From: Rhineura floridana
Taxonomy: Eukaryota > Chordata > Lepidosauria > Squamata > Rhineuridae
Direction of reading: 5' to 3'
DNA: 64,000 bases
Assembly: GCF_030035675.1 (NCBI RefSeq)
Contig: NC_084499.1
Location: 19,490,739-19,554,738, forward strand
The translations under genes were made by a program, and so were the position numbers. Positions 26,323 to 40,300 of the stretch are shown here, in pieces. The first letter of the stretch is position 1. Every line of letters starts with the position of its first letter. The notes under the pieces were generated by a model that was given only the letters and a program-made list of their open reading frames with translations, ran no database searches and had not been told where the DNA came from.

Positions 26323-26734
26323 TAATCCAAGCAGCCCTGTTTAGCTCCTATGACTACCTTTCCTCTGTTGATTCCCCTGTGCCAATTTTTAGATGCAGTG
26401 CTGTTGCTGCCTGCCCTCTTGTACTTTGTAAATTCCCATGGACACTGTTGATGGGGCTGTATCTATATCATACCTAAATGATTTTCTCACCCCTGATAAG
26501 CCAGCCAGCCGGTCCCTGTGGACTGCAAGAGAGGAAGTCCTGCAGATACCACCTCATCAGGAGGTCCATTCCACTTCTTGTGTTCTTAGTTCTCTGGTAT
26601 ATAGGATAGTTCAGACACCAAAATAAATAATATAAAAATGATTTAATTTCTTCTCCCAGGGCCCACTTACCCACAGTGGCCATTAATCCTGCCACAAAAG
26701 CCAAATCAATTCAAATCAGGTTTGAATACTGCTT

Positions 26735-27027
26735 TGTTTCTCTAGCCTAATACCTTCTCCCACAAAACAGACTTCCCTAGGAACTAAACAGCATGAAAGG
26801 GGGAGTATGTTAGCTTCTGAGAAGAGTCTTCTCAGTGGCTGACTTCCCTCCTTTCACTCTGATGGCTCCAATCACCAGGAAAGGGATGTGTGTTAGACTC
26901 TTTTCAGAGGCCAACACACTCCCCTTTCATCTTGACTGGCTCATAGGATGCTGGGGACGTAAGGACCTGCTGTGGCCTGGCTCCCCAAAAAGGGGTCTAA
27001 GACCCCCCTGAGACCCCAGACGACTAC
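26735..27027. mobile_element. Partial second copy of the 62701 element
   Basis: Shares ACCTTCTCCCACAAAACAGAC, CCCTAGGAACTAA, TTTCACTCTGATGGCTC, TGGCTCATAGGATGCTG and GAGACCCCAGACGACTACA with 62701-63073. The left end is missing. Confidence 0.7.
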
Positions 27028-27428
27028 ACAATTTGAAGCTGTGCATCACTTGCTTTTGGATTGTTGCTCTTTCAAGATAAAGTCAGGGTCTCCCATGAGA
27101 ATAATTTTAAATCAAACCCAAGTCACTAATGCATCAGGTCTGGTTCTTGTTGGACACAGGGATTTCTCCATTTTACGTATCGCACACTCCTGTTCCGGCC
27201 CCTCCTAAATCAGGAACAACGCTGTGCATTTGGAAAGAGCAAGACGTGGGCATTTCTGGCCAACACCGAACTCACAAAGTTCTGGGATGCGACTTCTGCT
27301 GGAGTTTCCAGATAGCCTCCCTCCAACTACAGACCAGCCTTGAGCTCTCCTTAGGCTTGGCAAAGTGGTTTCACCTTATGCACTCGGGCCATGCTTGATG
27401 GCCAAGGTTCCCGTATAACAGCTTAGAA

Positions 27429-27760
27429 CAGGAGTGGGGACCCTCAGACCCAGAGGCCAAATGCGGCCCTCTCTGTCTGGCCCTCGGGACTCACTCTTTC
27501 TATATCACACCTCCTCCGGCACTGGCTTTGCACCCTCTTTGAGCGTTTGTCCTTGAACTCAGATCATGCCTCTCGCCAGGACGGAGGATAAGAGAGGTGC
27601 ACGTGAGCATTTGTAGAAACTAGCCTAATATCCAAAGGTAAAATTTACATCTATTGCTTCATCTGCTTTAGCCTCTGGTCCTGACCACCTGGCACGTGGC
27701 CCTTGGAATATTGGCCAGAAGGGAATACGGCCCTCCGGCTGAAAGAGGCTCTCCGTTCCA
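27429..27760. mobile_element. CAGGGGTGGGGAACC-family element
   Basis: CAGGAGTGGGGACCC at the left, CCAGAGGCCAAATGCGGCCC next, CCAGAAGGGAATACGGCCC and CTCCGTTCCACCTC at the right. A near-full copy without a clear target duplication, in the ZDHHC12-ZER1 intergenic DNA. Confidence 0.7.
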
Positions 27761-28059
27761 CCTCTAGGCTACTGGCTTTGACATCATCATTGTGCAGCTC
27801 TCGTAAGGGGGACCATACACACAGATTTTGAGCCATATGCTTGGGGGGGGCAGGAGTCACAAGACCTAATGCAACACAAACAGGAGAGGAATAATCTCAA
27901 AGTTAAAAAAAATAAAAGAGGGAAATTATTTTGTTATCCATCGCCCAGCTAGATCATTGCGCATACATTTGAGGCTTTTCACGTCCTCTAGAAAAAGTTG
28001 CGACAGATACACAAACGTCACACTGGTTTCTGTTTCCTCTTTTTTTTTTAATACAGAAA

Positions 28060-28092
28060 TCATACACACACACACACACATACACACAAACT
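28060..28092. repeat. CA microsatellite
   Basis: CATACACACACACACACACA and following CA units interrupted by TACA, about 280 bp past the ZER1 stop, possibly within its 3' untranslated region. Confidence 0.8.
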
Positions 28093-28373
28093 CCAACCGT
28101 TTTAAAGCAAAACAAAAAAAGGTGGGAAGGGAAATCCACTATTTCAAGGGAAGTGTTTTGTTGTTGCCGTTGTGCAAAATGGTCTCCCCAGCTAGACTTG
28201 CTCGGGCACGTGCGCACTGCTGTTTGCTGAGGGTATTTCTTTTCCTTTTAGACGCACGCACACACATATTCGTAGAGTCTCCTTCCAGCCGCCGAGCTGG
28301 TGAGAAAGTCCAACCCTAGGTACAGTGAACTGGAGACAGTGCCAGCGCGAGAGGCGGGAGGCCCCGCTCGCCT

Positions 28374-31300
28374 CTATCTAGACGTCTCCATGTTCTCGTC
28401 CATAAAGTTGTTGCAGTGCTCTATGACTTTCCTAGGAACGAAATCGGAGGAAAGAAATTTAGGAAACGGCCGGAACCCAGGCTGCGAGGGCGGCTGCGGA
28501 ACGGGGGATGGAACGTGGGGGAAGGAAAGGATTTTGGGGAGGGGGACCCAGTGGATATTGGCTGCAGTTATGCCTTAGGAGTCTATTTTGGCATGAAAGT
28601 GGTTTCTGATGTCTGTGAGGCCTGGAAGGCAGGCAGCAGGGAGAGTAGGAGGAACGAGAGCCAATGAGGCAGAGCCAATACATTTATTCCACTGTAAGCA
28701 GCCATGACTTCCCCAAAAGAATCCTGGGAAGTGTAGTTTGTGAAGGGTGCTGAGGGTTGTTAGGAGACCCCTCTTCTGCTGAACTTTCAGGAGTCCTAAC
28801 CACTGTCACTGAAGGACATAGCGGGACTGCAAACAGAAAACACCTGGAATCCTAACAGATTTTATGCAGCAATGCCAGCAGAAGTTAGCAGCCTGCGGAG
28901 TTTTGCAAGGAATGACGAGGTGGCAAAAGGGGAGCGGGATTTCTATATCGCTGGGAGACAAGTTCATCCTCAAGAGGACTTACCGTCCCATCTCCTTCGT
29001 TTCCGGCCGTGCCGAAGCCATTTTGATCATGTCCCTTAGGAGGAGGAGACCACCTTCTTTGATCAGTAGGGGGCAGTATTTGTCTGCTGCGAATGGGGAG
29101 AGAAAAGATGGTTGGCTTTCGACTTTGCCAGGTTATAAAAAGAAAAGTGCTCTCAAAAAAGGGGTCAGCGCCTCCAGACTGCGTTGCTGGAGAAGGAACT
29201 CCAGCAAGGAGAGGAGAGGGGGGGAAAGGAAAGGAGAAAGAAAATGGAAAGGAGAGAGAGAGATTATCACACTTGAACAACAACAACCCATAATAATAAT
29301 AATAATAAATTATACATATATAGGAATTTTCCTGAGTGTTCACAGCATTGGGTTGCACCCAATGTTACTCCTACTCAGAGAAGACCCACTGAAATTGCCA
29401 GACATGACTCACTTCACTCCACTGATTTCAATTGGTTCATTCCTGAGTATAACTTAGTTGGACACCACCCATTTAAAAAGAAAAACAAAAGAACAAGGCT
29501 TTTCTTCTTTTTAACTTTGTAACGTTATTTTAAAATGCCTGCCGGGAAATAAAAAAATCTGAAGAGTGACGTTCAAGCATAAAGATGTTATATCTTGAGG
29601 AAGGGCTCATGGCTCAGCTGCAAAGCATCTGTTTTGCATGCCCAGTAGCGCTTGGGAGTATCTCCCACCTGAAACCCTGGAGAGCCGCTGCCAGTCAGAG
29701 TAGACAATATTGAGCTAGATGGACTAAGGGTCTGACTCCATACAAGGCAGCGTCCTAAGGTTCCTAATCAGGAGTGGAAAATGTCTGTGGCTCTTCAGCT
29801 GTTTCTGGACGACAGCTCTCTTTTCCCCTGACCAGTGGCTATGCTGGCTGCTGTGAGTCTGAGTCTGACAGTTTCTGGAAGGCCACGGGTACCCCGGCCC
29901 TGATCTAAGAGGAGGCATCCCCTTCTTTCTCGGGAGAGAATGCCTCTTCTGAATAGAGGCATTCCTCCATCTCTCACATGCCGCAGGGGACGCTGCTTCT
30001 TAGATCGGGGATGTGGCCTTTCAGAGGTTGCTGGACTCCAACTCAAATCAGCCCCTGAAGCCAGCATGGCCAATGGTCAGGGACTACAGGAGCTGGAGGA
30101 CAATGGCATCTGTGGGGGGGGGGCACAGGTCCCCCATCCCTGTGTTACGTTAAGCAAGAGATACTTCCTCAAAGGCACATTCTTAACACACAGCCTAACC
30201 CCGGCTGCCACCGCACAGCTTTCTCAGGAGCGACTTACGGTAGACAGAGATGAGGTTGTAGAGGGCCCACGTCGCCCAGTGCTGGCTTACCGGAGAGATC
30301 CCTTGCGGAATGAGCCTAAGGATCGGCTCAAAGGACCTGGGCAAGCGGGCAGAAAGAGCGGGGGAAAGGTGATCAAGAGACAGAAAGAAGAGAAGAAAGA
30401 TGACAACCAGATGACAAGATGTTTTTAAATTGTTTTTAAATTTTTTAAAAATTGCGTTTTTAAATTGTTTTTTGTGTTTTAATATTTGTATATTTGATTT
30501 TATTGTTTTTAATTGCTGTAAACTGCCCAGAGAGCTTTGGCTATGGGGTGGTATATAAATGTAATAAATAATAAATAAATAAATAAGCCAAAATCCTGCC
30601 ACTTCTGTTAAGGGAAAACAACAGCAGCAGCGATAAATCATTTAAAAATTGGTAGAAGAACACTGGCAAAAACTTTGGGTTGTATCCATCATGTTGCTAA
30701 GTAACTTCCCCTTTCTCTCTTCTCCCTGCACCCTTCCCCCAAATCTGTCCCAACCCTCTTGACCAGGGAGGGCTGTGGGCTGGAGAAAGAATCTCGAGGG
30801 CCAGAATCGAGAGGCCTGGAGGGCCACATTCAAGCCCCTGGGGCTTGAGATTTCCCCAAGCTTGCTTTAATGGCCGCAACCCTGTCTCTGCCCACCTGTA
30901 ATTGATGTTCCTCCGGGAATTTACATCCCACCATTGAATAGCCGCCCACATCCTGTCCACAACTTCCTCCCTGGGAGGCTCACGGATCATCCAGGCTTCT
31001 GGCCCGTCGAACATGATGTGGGAGAGAACCCCGCACGCGTTGTAAGAGACTTCAATGCCATCGGCTTCGCTGTCCAACAGGTTGCTGTCACGAGGAGGAG
31101 GAATCAAAAAAAGCCACAACTCATCAACCATTACAGCCCTAAACGGCCCTGGGAGCTGGATACCTAAAAGACCGTCCTGTGCCCACTGAGATGTTCCATG
31201 GAGGCTCTCCTCTGCGACACACCAGTGTCCGTGTTGCATTTGGCTGGGAGGTGTGAGAGGGCCTTGGCTGTGCCCAGGGAGCACAGGGAGGCCAATTCCG

Positions 31301-34300
31301 CCCCTTATCCAGTGGCTTTCCGTTGCGATACCACTTGCTGGGAATCGCATGTGGGCAGGCTGGACTAGATGGACCCCCTTTGGCCTAATCCAGCAGCCAG
31401 GCTCTTCTTAGGTTCTCACTCTGCATATGCCACAAGATGTAGTAATGACCACCACTTTGGGGGGCTTCAAGGAGGATTACGCAAATCCATGAAGGATAAG
31501 GCTTTCAGTGGCTATGGGCCACAGCGGCTATGCTCTACTTCCACCGTCGGAGGCAGCCTGCCTCTGGGTACCAGCTGCTGGGAATCACAAATGGGGGAGT
31601 TGCTCTTGCGCTCAGTTCCTGCTTGTGGGGTTCTCATTGGGGCACCCGGTTGGCCACTGTGAGAACAGGAGGCTGGACCAGGTGGGCCACTGGCTCGGTC
31701 CAGCAGAAGGGCTCTTTTTTTATGTCCCCTTCTAAAGCAGCTGTGGATGGCGCGTTTCTGAAGAAAATCCCGAATGTCACCCACCTGAACACACTGATGA
31801 ACTGGGAAGTCATCAATTGTGGGCGGAGCTCTTGCACCTCTGCCACGTTTCCCAGAAGGCCTAGCATGTTGCGATGCAGCTCCTGCTTGTTAGGGAATTC
31901 CTGCAGGGGAGGAAAGACCAAAGACCCGCGAGCAGGACCGGAGTTAGCACCGGCAACACTCTCCCCGCTTGCAATTCCCAGCAACTGGTATTCACAAGCC
32001 GACTGCCTCCCAAAGCAGCCGAAATGCCGGACGGGGGTCGCCTGCAGGGGCTACCCCACAACCCACTCACACGTTTGGTAAGAGGCGATAATACAACCCA
32101 ATGTTTTGTTGCAGGTCCATCTGTGATCCATCTAATTGTTCTAATTTATACAGTTCAAACAACCGTGCTTTAAAACTAAACAAAGCAGAAAGCCAAAAAA
32201 AGACTTCACAGACCTTCAAGCACTCCAGGAAGAGCTTCATGCCGCTATAGTTGAGGAACATTTCACAGTTGTTTGGGGTCTCGTCTGTGATGTTCCACAA
32301 GGCGCTCCAGGAGAACTCCATCACCTGGTCGCACTGCCAGAGCAGAGGAGGAGAAAAACGGTTCAAGTCTCTGAGGCAGGGTGGGGTGGGAGGCACTTCT
32401 AATTCGCTCTCAGCTCTGACTCCCAATTGGCTGGGAATCCTTGCGTTGTGTCTCTCCACCAATAGCAGCACGATGGGCAGGGACGGTGGACGGCACCATT
32501 TTGAAGGCAGTGCCTAGGAATGCTGGGACATGTGTGGCATTTCCTTCCCCTCCCCCAAAAAGGTGGGGTGGTAGGATCAGGAGCACCAGGGTTCAAATAC
32601 CCTTCAGCTCCCTGGAAAGAATCTATCTCTCTGCCTCTGTCTCTCTAGCTTTGCCTAGCCTACCTTACAGGGTTGTTGTGAAGGTGAGCTTTAGACAAAG
32701 GGGAGAGAAGCAGGCGTGCTCCTTGGAAGGAAGGTGGCACGAAAATGCAATAAATAAAATGTTTTTTTTTTTATTGTTATTTGGGAAGGTGAAACCCGCT
32801 GGGAGATCCTCTGGGCGATTTGCAGTTCATGCGAGCATGGGACGCTGCCTTGTTGTAAGTCACATCACGGGGTCCATCTAGCTCAGTATTGCCTACCCTG
32901 ACTGGCAGCCGCTCTCCAGGGTTTCAGAGGAGGGGGGACATTCCCAGCCCTACCTGGAGATGCCAGTGGGGCTTGAACCTTCCGTATGCAAGACAGATGC
33001 TCTACCATGGAGCTGCGGCCCCCACCCGAAGCCTGCTTGCGGGCTTCCCCCAGGCACCTGGTTGGCCACTGTGGGAACAGGATGCTAGACTAGATGGGCC
33101 ACTGGCCTGATCCAGCAGGCTGTTCTTATGTTGCCAAAATCCCTCCCACTGATGGTGCACAAGGCCCACCCATTACAGGCCTTCTGTAGTGCTGTTAAAA
33201 CTATCTGATTTTATCTGTTCCTGGCTCTCAAGCCCTTAGGGGGGACCCAGATCTTAACCTTACCACTTTGTCCACCAACTTCTTCTGAATCAGCTTCAGC
33301 ATAGTCTGTTGGCAGAAAACAAGAAGCAATCGAATTATGTTAGAGTTTGGGAATAGGAGGCAGGGAAAATGATGCGCAAGGGTAGTCGTCGGACAAGGCA
33401 GAGGTGGAGAAGCTCAGGCCTGGGGGGCGACGGGGGCAAATGCAGCCCCCCAGTGTTTTCCATCTGGCCCTGACAACTGCGCAAAGGCTGTGTGCCCTCC
33501 GCAGCTCACCCCCCCTCCGCAGAACTGTCCCACACGCCCCTCGAGTGTGATAGCCTGCCTTGAATGTGTCTTCGCACTGTGATGACGACTCTTGCTTGCG
33601 TGGATAGAGGACAGAGAGAGATGCTGAAGGCATATAGCAACAACAGCATGGGGATTAACAGCAGGTCAACAAAAATGGAATTTTACAAGCCCTTTGGCTA
33701 AGAGACTCGAACTTTGAGCCTAGGAGGATAAACACCCACCATTTATTACACAATGGCCTGAAGACCTTAATGCCTTTGCTACATCCCTGGCATGAGATAG
33801 TCAGGAAATACCTAGTTAACCTAAATGAGTTCAAATCTCCAGGGCCTGATGAACTGCATCCCAGAGTATTGAAGGAACTTGCAGATGTACTCTCAGAACC
33901 TCTTGCCATCATCTTTGAGAAATCCTGGAGAACGGGAGAGGTGCCGGAGGATTGGAGACGAGCAAACGTCATCCCGCTCTTTAAAAAGGGTAAAAAAGAA
34001 GATCCGGGAAATTACAGGCCGGTCAGTCTGACTTCAATACCGGGAAAGATATTAGAACGGATAATAAAAGAGTCCACTGGCAACTATCTAGATGACAATG
34101 CTGTGATTAGAAGGAGCCAGCATGGGTTTGTCAAGAAAAAATCCTGTCAAACTAATCTCATCTCTTTTTTTGATCGGGTCACTAGCTTAGTAGATGGTGG
34201 AAATGCTGTAGATGTCATCTATCTAGATTTCAGCAAGGCGTTTGACAAAGTCCCCCACGACCTTTTGATTAGCAAACTAGTCAAATGCGGACTACATGGA

Positions 34301-37300
34301 AATACTGTCAGGTGGATTCACAACTGGTTGGAAAACCGTGCTCAAAGAGTGGTCATTGGTGGCTCTGCTTCGGACTGGAAGGAGGTTTCGAGTGGAGTGC
34401 CACAGGGCTCTGTCCTGGGGCCGATACTCTTCAACATTTTTATCAATGACTTAGATGACGGGGTGGAGGAAAGCCTTATGAAGTTTGCGGATGATACGAA
34501 ACTGGGAGGGATAGCTAACACAATGGAAGACAGGTATAAAATCCAAAGGGACCTGGATAGACTAGGAAATTGGGCTGAAATTAATAAAATGACATTCAAT
34601 AAAGACAAATGCAGGATTCTGCATTTAGGCCACAAAACCAAAATGCACGGGTACAGGATGGGAAATACCCGGCTTAGCAGTAGTGCGTGTGAGAAGGACT
34701 TTGGAATTGTAGTGGATCGCAAGTTGAACATGACCCAGCAGTGTGATGCTGCGGCAAAAAAGTCAAACGCGGTTTTGGGCTGCATAAACAGAGCTATAGT
34801 TTCCAGGTCGAGGGAAGTAATAGTCCCACTATATTCTGCATTGGTCAGGCCTCATCTGGAATACTGCGTTCAGTTCTGGGCGCCTCATTTTAAGAAAGAT
34901 ATAGACAAGTTAGAGCGGGTTCAGAAGAGGGCGACGAGGATGATAGCCGGTATGGAGAACAAGTCTTATGAGGAAAGGTTGAAGGAACTTGGCATGTTCG
35001 GTCTGGTGAAGAGAAGGCTGAGGGGTGAAATGATTGCACTCTTTAAGTACCTGAAGGGCTGTCACATAGAGGAGGGTACAGATTTGTTCTCTGCTGCCCC
35101 AAAGGGTAGGACTAGGTCTAATGGTTTTAAGTTGCAGGAGCGTAGATTCAGATTGGACATTAGAAGGAACTTCTTGACAGTAAGGGCAGTTCGGCAATGG
35201 AACCAACTGCCTAGGGAGGTGGTGGGATCCCCTTCGCTGGATGTCTTCAAACAGAGGCTGGACAGCTATCTGATGCTCTAGCTGTGGATTTCCTGCTGTG
35301 AGCAGGGGGTTGGGCTCGATGGCCTACAAGGCCCCTTCCAACTCTATGATTCTATGATTCTATTCTATGATTCTATGTGGGCCCTGGAAGGTTGCCAGTG
35401 ACTGTCCCCGGGGACCCTTTCCTTGCAGCTTTGGCCTCTCCTTCAATAAATGTCCTGATGATCTCTTCCAGCAGCATTTTAATAAGAGATCATGGGTGCA
35501 TGTCCCCATCTCTGGACAATCATGGCAGAACGCTTTCCTTAAAACTCCAAAGATGGCTTGAGCAAAAATAAAATTATGGGCCTGTAGTAGTTATGGGATG
35601 AGGGTAAAAAAAAGGCCCAGGTGAACATGAAGAGGCCATCTTGGGAGGCAGGGCATACCCACCATGACAAACCCCATCTTGCCCACAGCCTCCTTGTGGT
35701 CATTGTCCACTTGGCACACCAGGGCGTTGCAAAGGTGCACAGCGATGCGCTGGATCGACTCGTCCTGCCGCGTCGGGTTGAGGATGTTCAGAAGCAGCTC
35801 GTTGACCCGGCGGTACTGGAATTCCAGCTCCTCTGGAATGCTGAAGTTGCACAGGGTCAGACAGCAGTTCCGTTGCACCTGGGGAGGGGAAGAAAGGGGG
35901 GGTGAGCTTCCAGTTGCCGGAAACCGCCGGAGAGGAGTTTGCTGCTGTGATCAGGTCCTGCTTGCGGGCTTCCCGTCGGGGCACCTCGGTGGCCACTGTG
36001 ACAACAGGACGCCGGACTAGATGGGCCTGATCCAGTCAGGGCTCTTTTGGATGTTCTTAACCTCAGACCCATTGCATCAGCGAAATAACAAACTGCAAAG
36101 ACAACAATAAGCAAGACAGAAATGACAACCAATAATAATTTTAAAAGTAGGCCGGAAAGCACATGGGCCTTAGAGCCAAGGGCTCCATCAATATTCGAGC
36201 CCAAGGTTGTGAACCTGGCTGAGATCTGGCAGTGCACTTACGGTTACTTCCTGGTAAGACTCCATGCCGTTCAGCACCACCTGGATGACCTGCCGTCGCA
36301 GCTTGATGCTCTGCTCCATGCGGTACTCTGAGTTGGTGAGGTAGAAGAGGGTGGCGCTCCCCGTCACCTGGATATTTTTATCGTATTTGTGGCACTTGAG
36401 AGCCGTGATGACTAGCTGCAGAAATGGAGCACAAAGTTCCATCATTATTTTGCACTAGGGGCTGGGCCCCTGCTTGATTTGCTCACCAGCCCCCTGCCTT
36501 CACAACCCCCCTTTACCATCCACCCCTCCCTTTACCCCTTGCCAAAGCCACCCAACCTCCCCTTTTACACCTGCCCGCCTGCCTCTGTCTCCCTCCTCTG
36601 CCCTGCCACTGAGCTCCTAGACCCACTAGAGCACCTTGAGGGCCCTCAGAAGTTGGTTGCAGCGCTCAGTGCGGACATGGTCAAAAAGGAGGTTGAGGGC
36701 TCGAGATGTGATTTCAGGCCGGTGTTCAGTATATGCCTCGATGGCGTTGAGGACTTGCTCTTCGTTCTTATCTCCGGTCACCTGATGTGGAGAATGGGAA
36801 CGCTCAGAGGTGGGAAAGGAGGCGAGTAGCGTGGTATAGTAAGTAGAGTGTTTGTTCTGGGAGGGGGAAGACGGGTTCAAATCACCGTCTAGCCACACAA
36901 GTCTTGATTAATGCTCTTATGAGCAGTTTAGATTATGGGACCAGTAACTAACTTACATTTATTTATTTGACAAAATTTGTATACCCTTTAACTGTAAATA
37001 AAACCTCTAAAGCGGTTTCAAAAGAACATAAAATATACGTTACAATTGTCAATAAAAATCAAAGTTGAAAACAAGTTTTTAAAAAGGCAAGATGGATAAA
37101 ATCAAGAGTTAAAAGTACACACATTGTCAGCTAAAATGACGGATTCAAATATATAACTTCGTCTGGGTAGGCTTGCCTAAACAGAAAAGCATTTAAGCAG
37201 GCACCAGAAAGAACACAGCTAATTGGCCTGTCTAATGTCAATGGGCAGGGAGTTCCAGGGTGTAGAAGCTGCCAAGCTACAAGGTCGGCTCCTTAGAAGT

Positions 37301-40300
37301 GCAAACTGAACATTATGTGGCACTTGTAGGAGTGCCAGTTCCACAGACCGAAGTGGTCCAGCGGGCACATATAGGAAAGGCGATACTCCAAGTAATCAAC
37401 AAATGCCAAGTACAGAGATGGCACTATATGAATAACGTAATGATCTCTCAGTGCAGCTTACCCGTGTGAATATGCGTCCATGTATACATGCAGGTGCTCC
37501 GGTTGTCTTTCAAAATACACATGTCTAAACGTGTTTTATCTCAAGATTTCAAACCGCATTATGATAAATTCTGTGAGCCAGGAAATGTGTCACAGAATTC
37601 GGAGAAAAGCAAACTCTGTTGGAGAGCTATGTTCAATTAATGCACTGGTCTGGGAGGCGCGGATCAGGTCAGTTCATTTTAGAATTCACAAAGATCAAAT
37701 TCCCCAAGCGGCCCTTAGGCATATGCGCTGCGTTATTCAATCAAATGATTAACAATATTTTTGCTTGAGTAAAAAGATGCCTCAGAAGCAGATATATCTT
37801 CAAATAAATATATATATAACATTTTTTTTTGTCTTTTATTCTTGCTCTACCTTGTAGGCTGGGATATGCGGAAGGTGGGAAAGAGCGGTCTCAAAGAGGC
37901 CCAAGAACTGCAGCGGTCGCTTCAGATTCCTCAAAGGGGTGATGCTGCTTGTTTCAGGGTTGATGCTAGAGAAATATACGTAACAAATGGAAACTGCCAC
38001 ATACGAACCAGACTCTTGGCCGATCTGGCCAGGGTGCTTGGAACTGTAGCTCTGTGAGGGGTAAAATGGCAGTTCCCAGGATTCTTTGCGGGAACCCTCA
38101 ACATCCCTGACCCACTGGCCATGCTGGCTGCGACGGGGTGATGGCAGCTGGTGTCCGCCAGTCTCTGGACTTATAAACCATCAGGAGGGGGCCCCATCGG
38201 ACTCACCTCGTCTGGCCCACTTTCTCGTCCAGGCATGAGGAGGCGCAGTTCTCCAGCATGGCGTGGCCAGAGATGTCCAGGGAGGTGAGGTTCACCAGGT
38301 TCTCCACAAGGAGGTTCAGAACTCGCCGGGTCAGCTTGAATTTGTAGTAACTGGAGTGGCAGTCCCGGGAAACGTCCAAGTGCCTGGCGACAACAATGAA
38401 GATGAGAAACAGCTCGTCACTGACCAGCGACCCTCAAAAGGGTAGCTGAATTAATGCCTCTGCGGTATTACAGGTACTTTTATGTGCCCAGAGGGAAACA
38501 TGCATGGCAGGGCTATGTGTGAAGGCTCTTGATCCAAGGCCAGAAAAAGTGCAGAAACGTGGCTACCTGAGGATCTAAGGATGCAGAATGTGTCTTCCTG
38601 AGAATACCAGCTTTCTCTCTTTCCTTTTTTTTTTAAAGAGAGCAAGTTTCTAGACTTCATTGGGCAGTACTTGTTCCAATCTCCCCGGAGAAAGGTCGGG
38701 ATAAAAAAGTATCATTATCAAACAAGATATAAATATATTATAAAAATATTTATTGTATTTATTCCCCTCCTCTTTCTGCAGTTCTGCTACAGCTATTTCT
38801 ATGAGATTTTAATATTGGATTTTTGTGATGTTTTTGTTTTTATAGGGTGGCAGCCAACTAAAATAAGTTATGCTCCGAGAAGGTTCATTGATCTTAATGG
38901 GTCTACCCTGAGTCGGATTTACTTTGGATATGCGTTATAAGGTTGTGTCCAATGCTAGTCCTACTCAGAGGAAACGCACTGAAAATAACTGATATGACTA
39001 ACAGATTAACTTCAATGGGTCCAAGTCGGAGTAGAGCTTAAGAACATGAGAAGAGCCTGGCTGCTGAATCAGGCCAAAGGGGGCCCATCTAGTCCAGCAT
39101 CCGGTTCTCACCGTGGCCAGCCAGAGGAACATTATGTGAAGCTGGACACAATCCACAGTCTCTAGGTTTGTGGGCCTTGGCGTAAGACAAGGCAAACACT
39201 TAAGCCCATGCTGGCTGGGAGCTGATGGGAGTTGCGATCCAAAGTGTTCTGGAGGGCACCAGGTGACGTAGGGCGGACTAAACAGTTGCAAAGATGAGCG
39301 CTCCCGAACGCCGCTGGCTGACCTGAGCTTGCGCAGCTGTGCTATGGCCTGAATGTGGTCCTCGCAGAGGTCCATGTTGTAAAGTACTAGAGAAGCTAAG
39401 CTATCCTTCCATTGGGTCAGGAAGAGTATGTCATTGAGCTGGATCCCAGAGAGGTCCAGGGCGGTCAGGGTGGCCAAAGGCCGGAGCAGCCCCTCCACGT
39501 TCACCCCATCGGTCATCCGGCCCAAGTTGAGGAAGCGCAGGCGTCTGAAGCCCTCGAAGGTGAAATCCTTGACCAAGACTTGGCGGGTGGGGTTCAAGTC
39601 ATCCTCGCAGCCCCCCGGGTTCTCCTCCTCGTAAAAAATGTTGGTGCAGCCGAAGAGGCTGAGGGAGACGAGGGTGGGGCTGAAGCTGCCCAGGGTCTGC
39701 AGGCTCTTGGCGGTCAGCTTCTCGCAATTCGTCAGGAAGAGCTCAGCGAGGTCCTGCAGGAGAGGAGAAATGAGGAATGAAAAACAGGGCTGTCGCCCCA
39801 GTTACACAAAGTCAGGGCAGGGCTGGGGAACCTTTTTTCGCAAGAGGGCCACAATCCCTTCTTGGGGGGGGGTACATGCCAGTGGTGGGAGTGGCCAGAC
39901 GCAAAAGTGGGTGGAGCAACATATGCATTTTAAAAAAATAATTTAGAAGAGATAAAAATGGTAAGGATGTAACAAATATATATATGCGTATACATTTGCG
40001 GCATATCAGATATATATGTGTTGTATCCACCTAAGTCCTACTCAGAGTAGACCTCCTGAAATAAGAGACATGACCAACTCTGGTCCATTAATTTCACTGG
40101 GTCTCCTCTCTATCAAACACAGAATAATCAGATAATTATAAATTATTAGTTGATCACAAAGAAAAGCTAAAGAGCTGCAGTTCACTGGTAGAGCATCTGA
40201 TTAGCACGCAGAAGGTCCTGGGTTCAACCCCCAGTGGCATCTCCAGGTAGGGCTGGGAGACCCCTTCCTGAAACCTTGGAGAGCCTGCCAGTCAGTGTAG

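Larger units (their letters stand above)
25871..28373. other. ZDHHC12-ZER1 intergenic region
   Basis: Contains a diverged tandem duplication (26051-26322), a partial copy of the hAT-like element that is complete at 62701 (26735-27027), a CAGGGGTGGGGAACC-type element (27429-27760) and a CA microsatellite (28060-28092). The ZER1 3' untranslated region must lie at the right end; a weak ATTAAA for the minus strand is at 28052-28047. No coding evidence. Confidence 0.55.
30896..36781 (-). other. ZER1: ZER1 armadillo-like repeat exons
   Basis: Seven exons from VTGDKNEEQVLNAIEAY to the NINY end encode the ARM-like repeats. Recognisable pieces include LVITALKCHKYDKNIQVTG, RNCCLTLCNFSIPEELEF, ESIQRIAVHLCNALVCQ, WSALWNITDETPNNCE, ELHRNMLGLLGNVAE and VSYNACGVLSHIMFDGPEA. 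Conservation with the human protein is very high, higher than in the N-terminal part. Confidence 0.92.
38207..39753 (-). other. ZER1: ZER1 leucine-rich-repeat exons
   Basis: The 431-nt exon 39753-39323 encodes repeated LRR cores such as LVSLSLFGCTN, LRFLNLGRM, LTALDLSGIQ and LASLVLYNMDL; the next exon (38383-38207) continues with HLDVSRD and LTSLDISGH. The acidic EEENPGGCEDD loop matches the vertebrate protein. Between the exons lie a LINE-type tail and a palindromic element. Confidence 0.92.

Noticed and set aside
26640-26645. TTTAATT as a ZER1 distal polyadenylation signal on the minus strand
   Set aside because: Too far from the stop and in a repeat-rich stretch; no supporting downstream element.
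28864-29457. 197-codon plus-strand open frame
   Set aside because: Antisense to a ZER1 exon and repeats; no family match.
34342-34785. 147-codon minus-strand frame
   Set aside because: Antisense shadow of the CR1 reverse-transcriptase frame.
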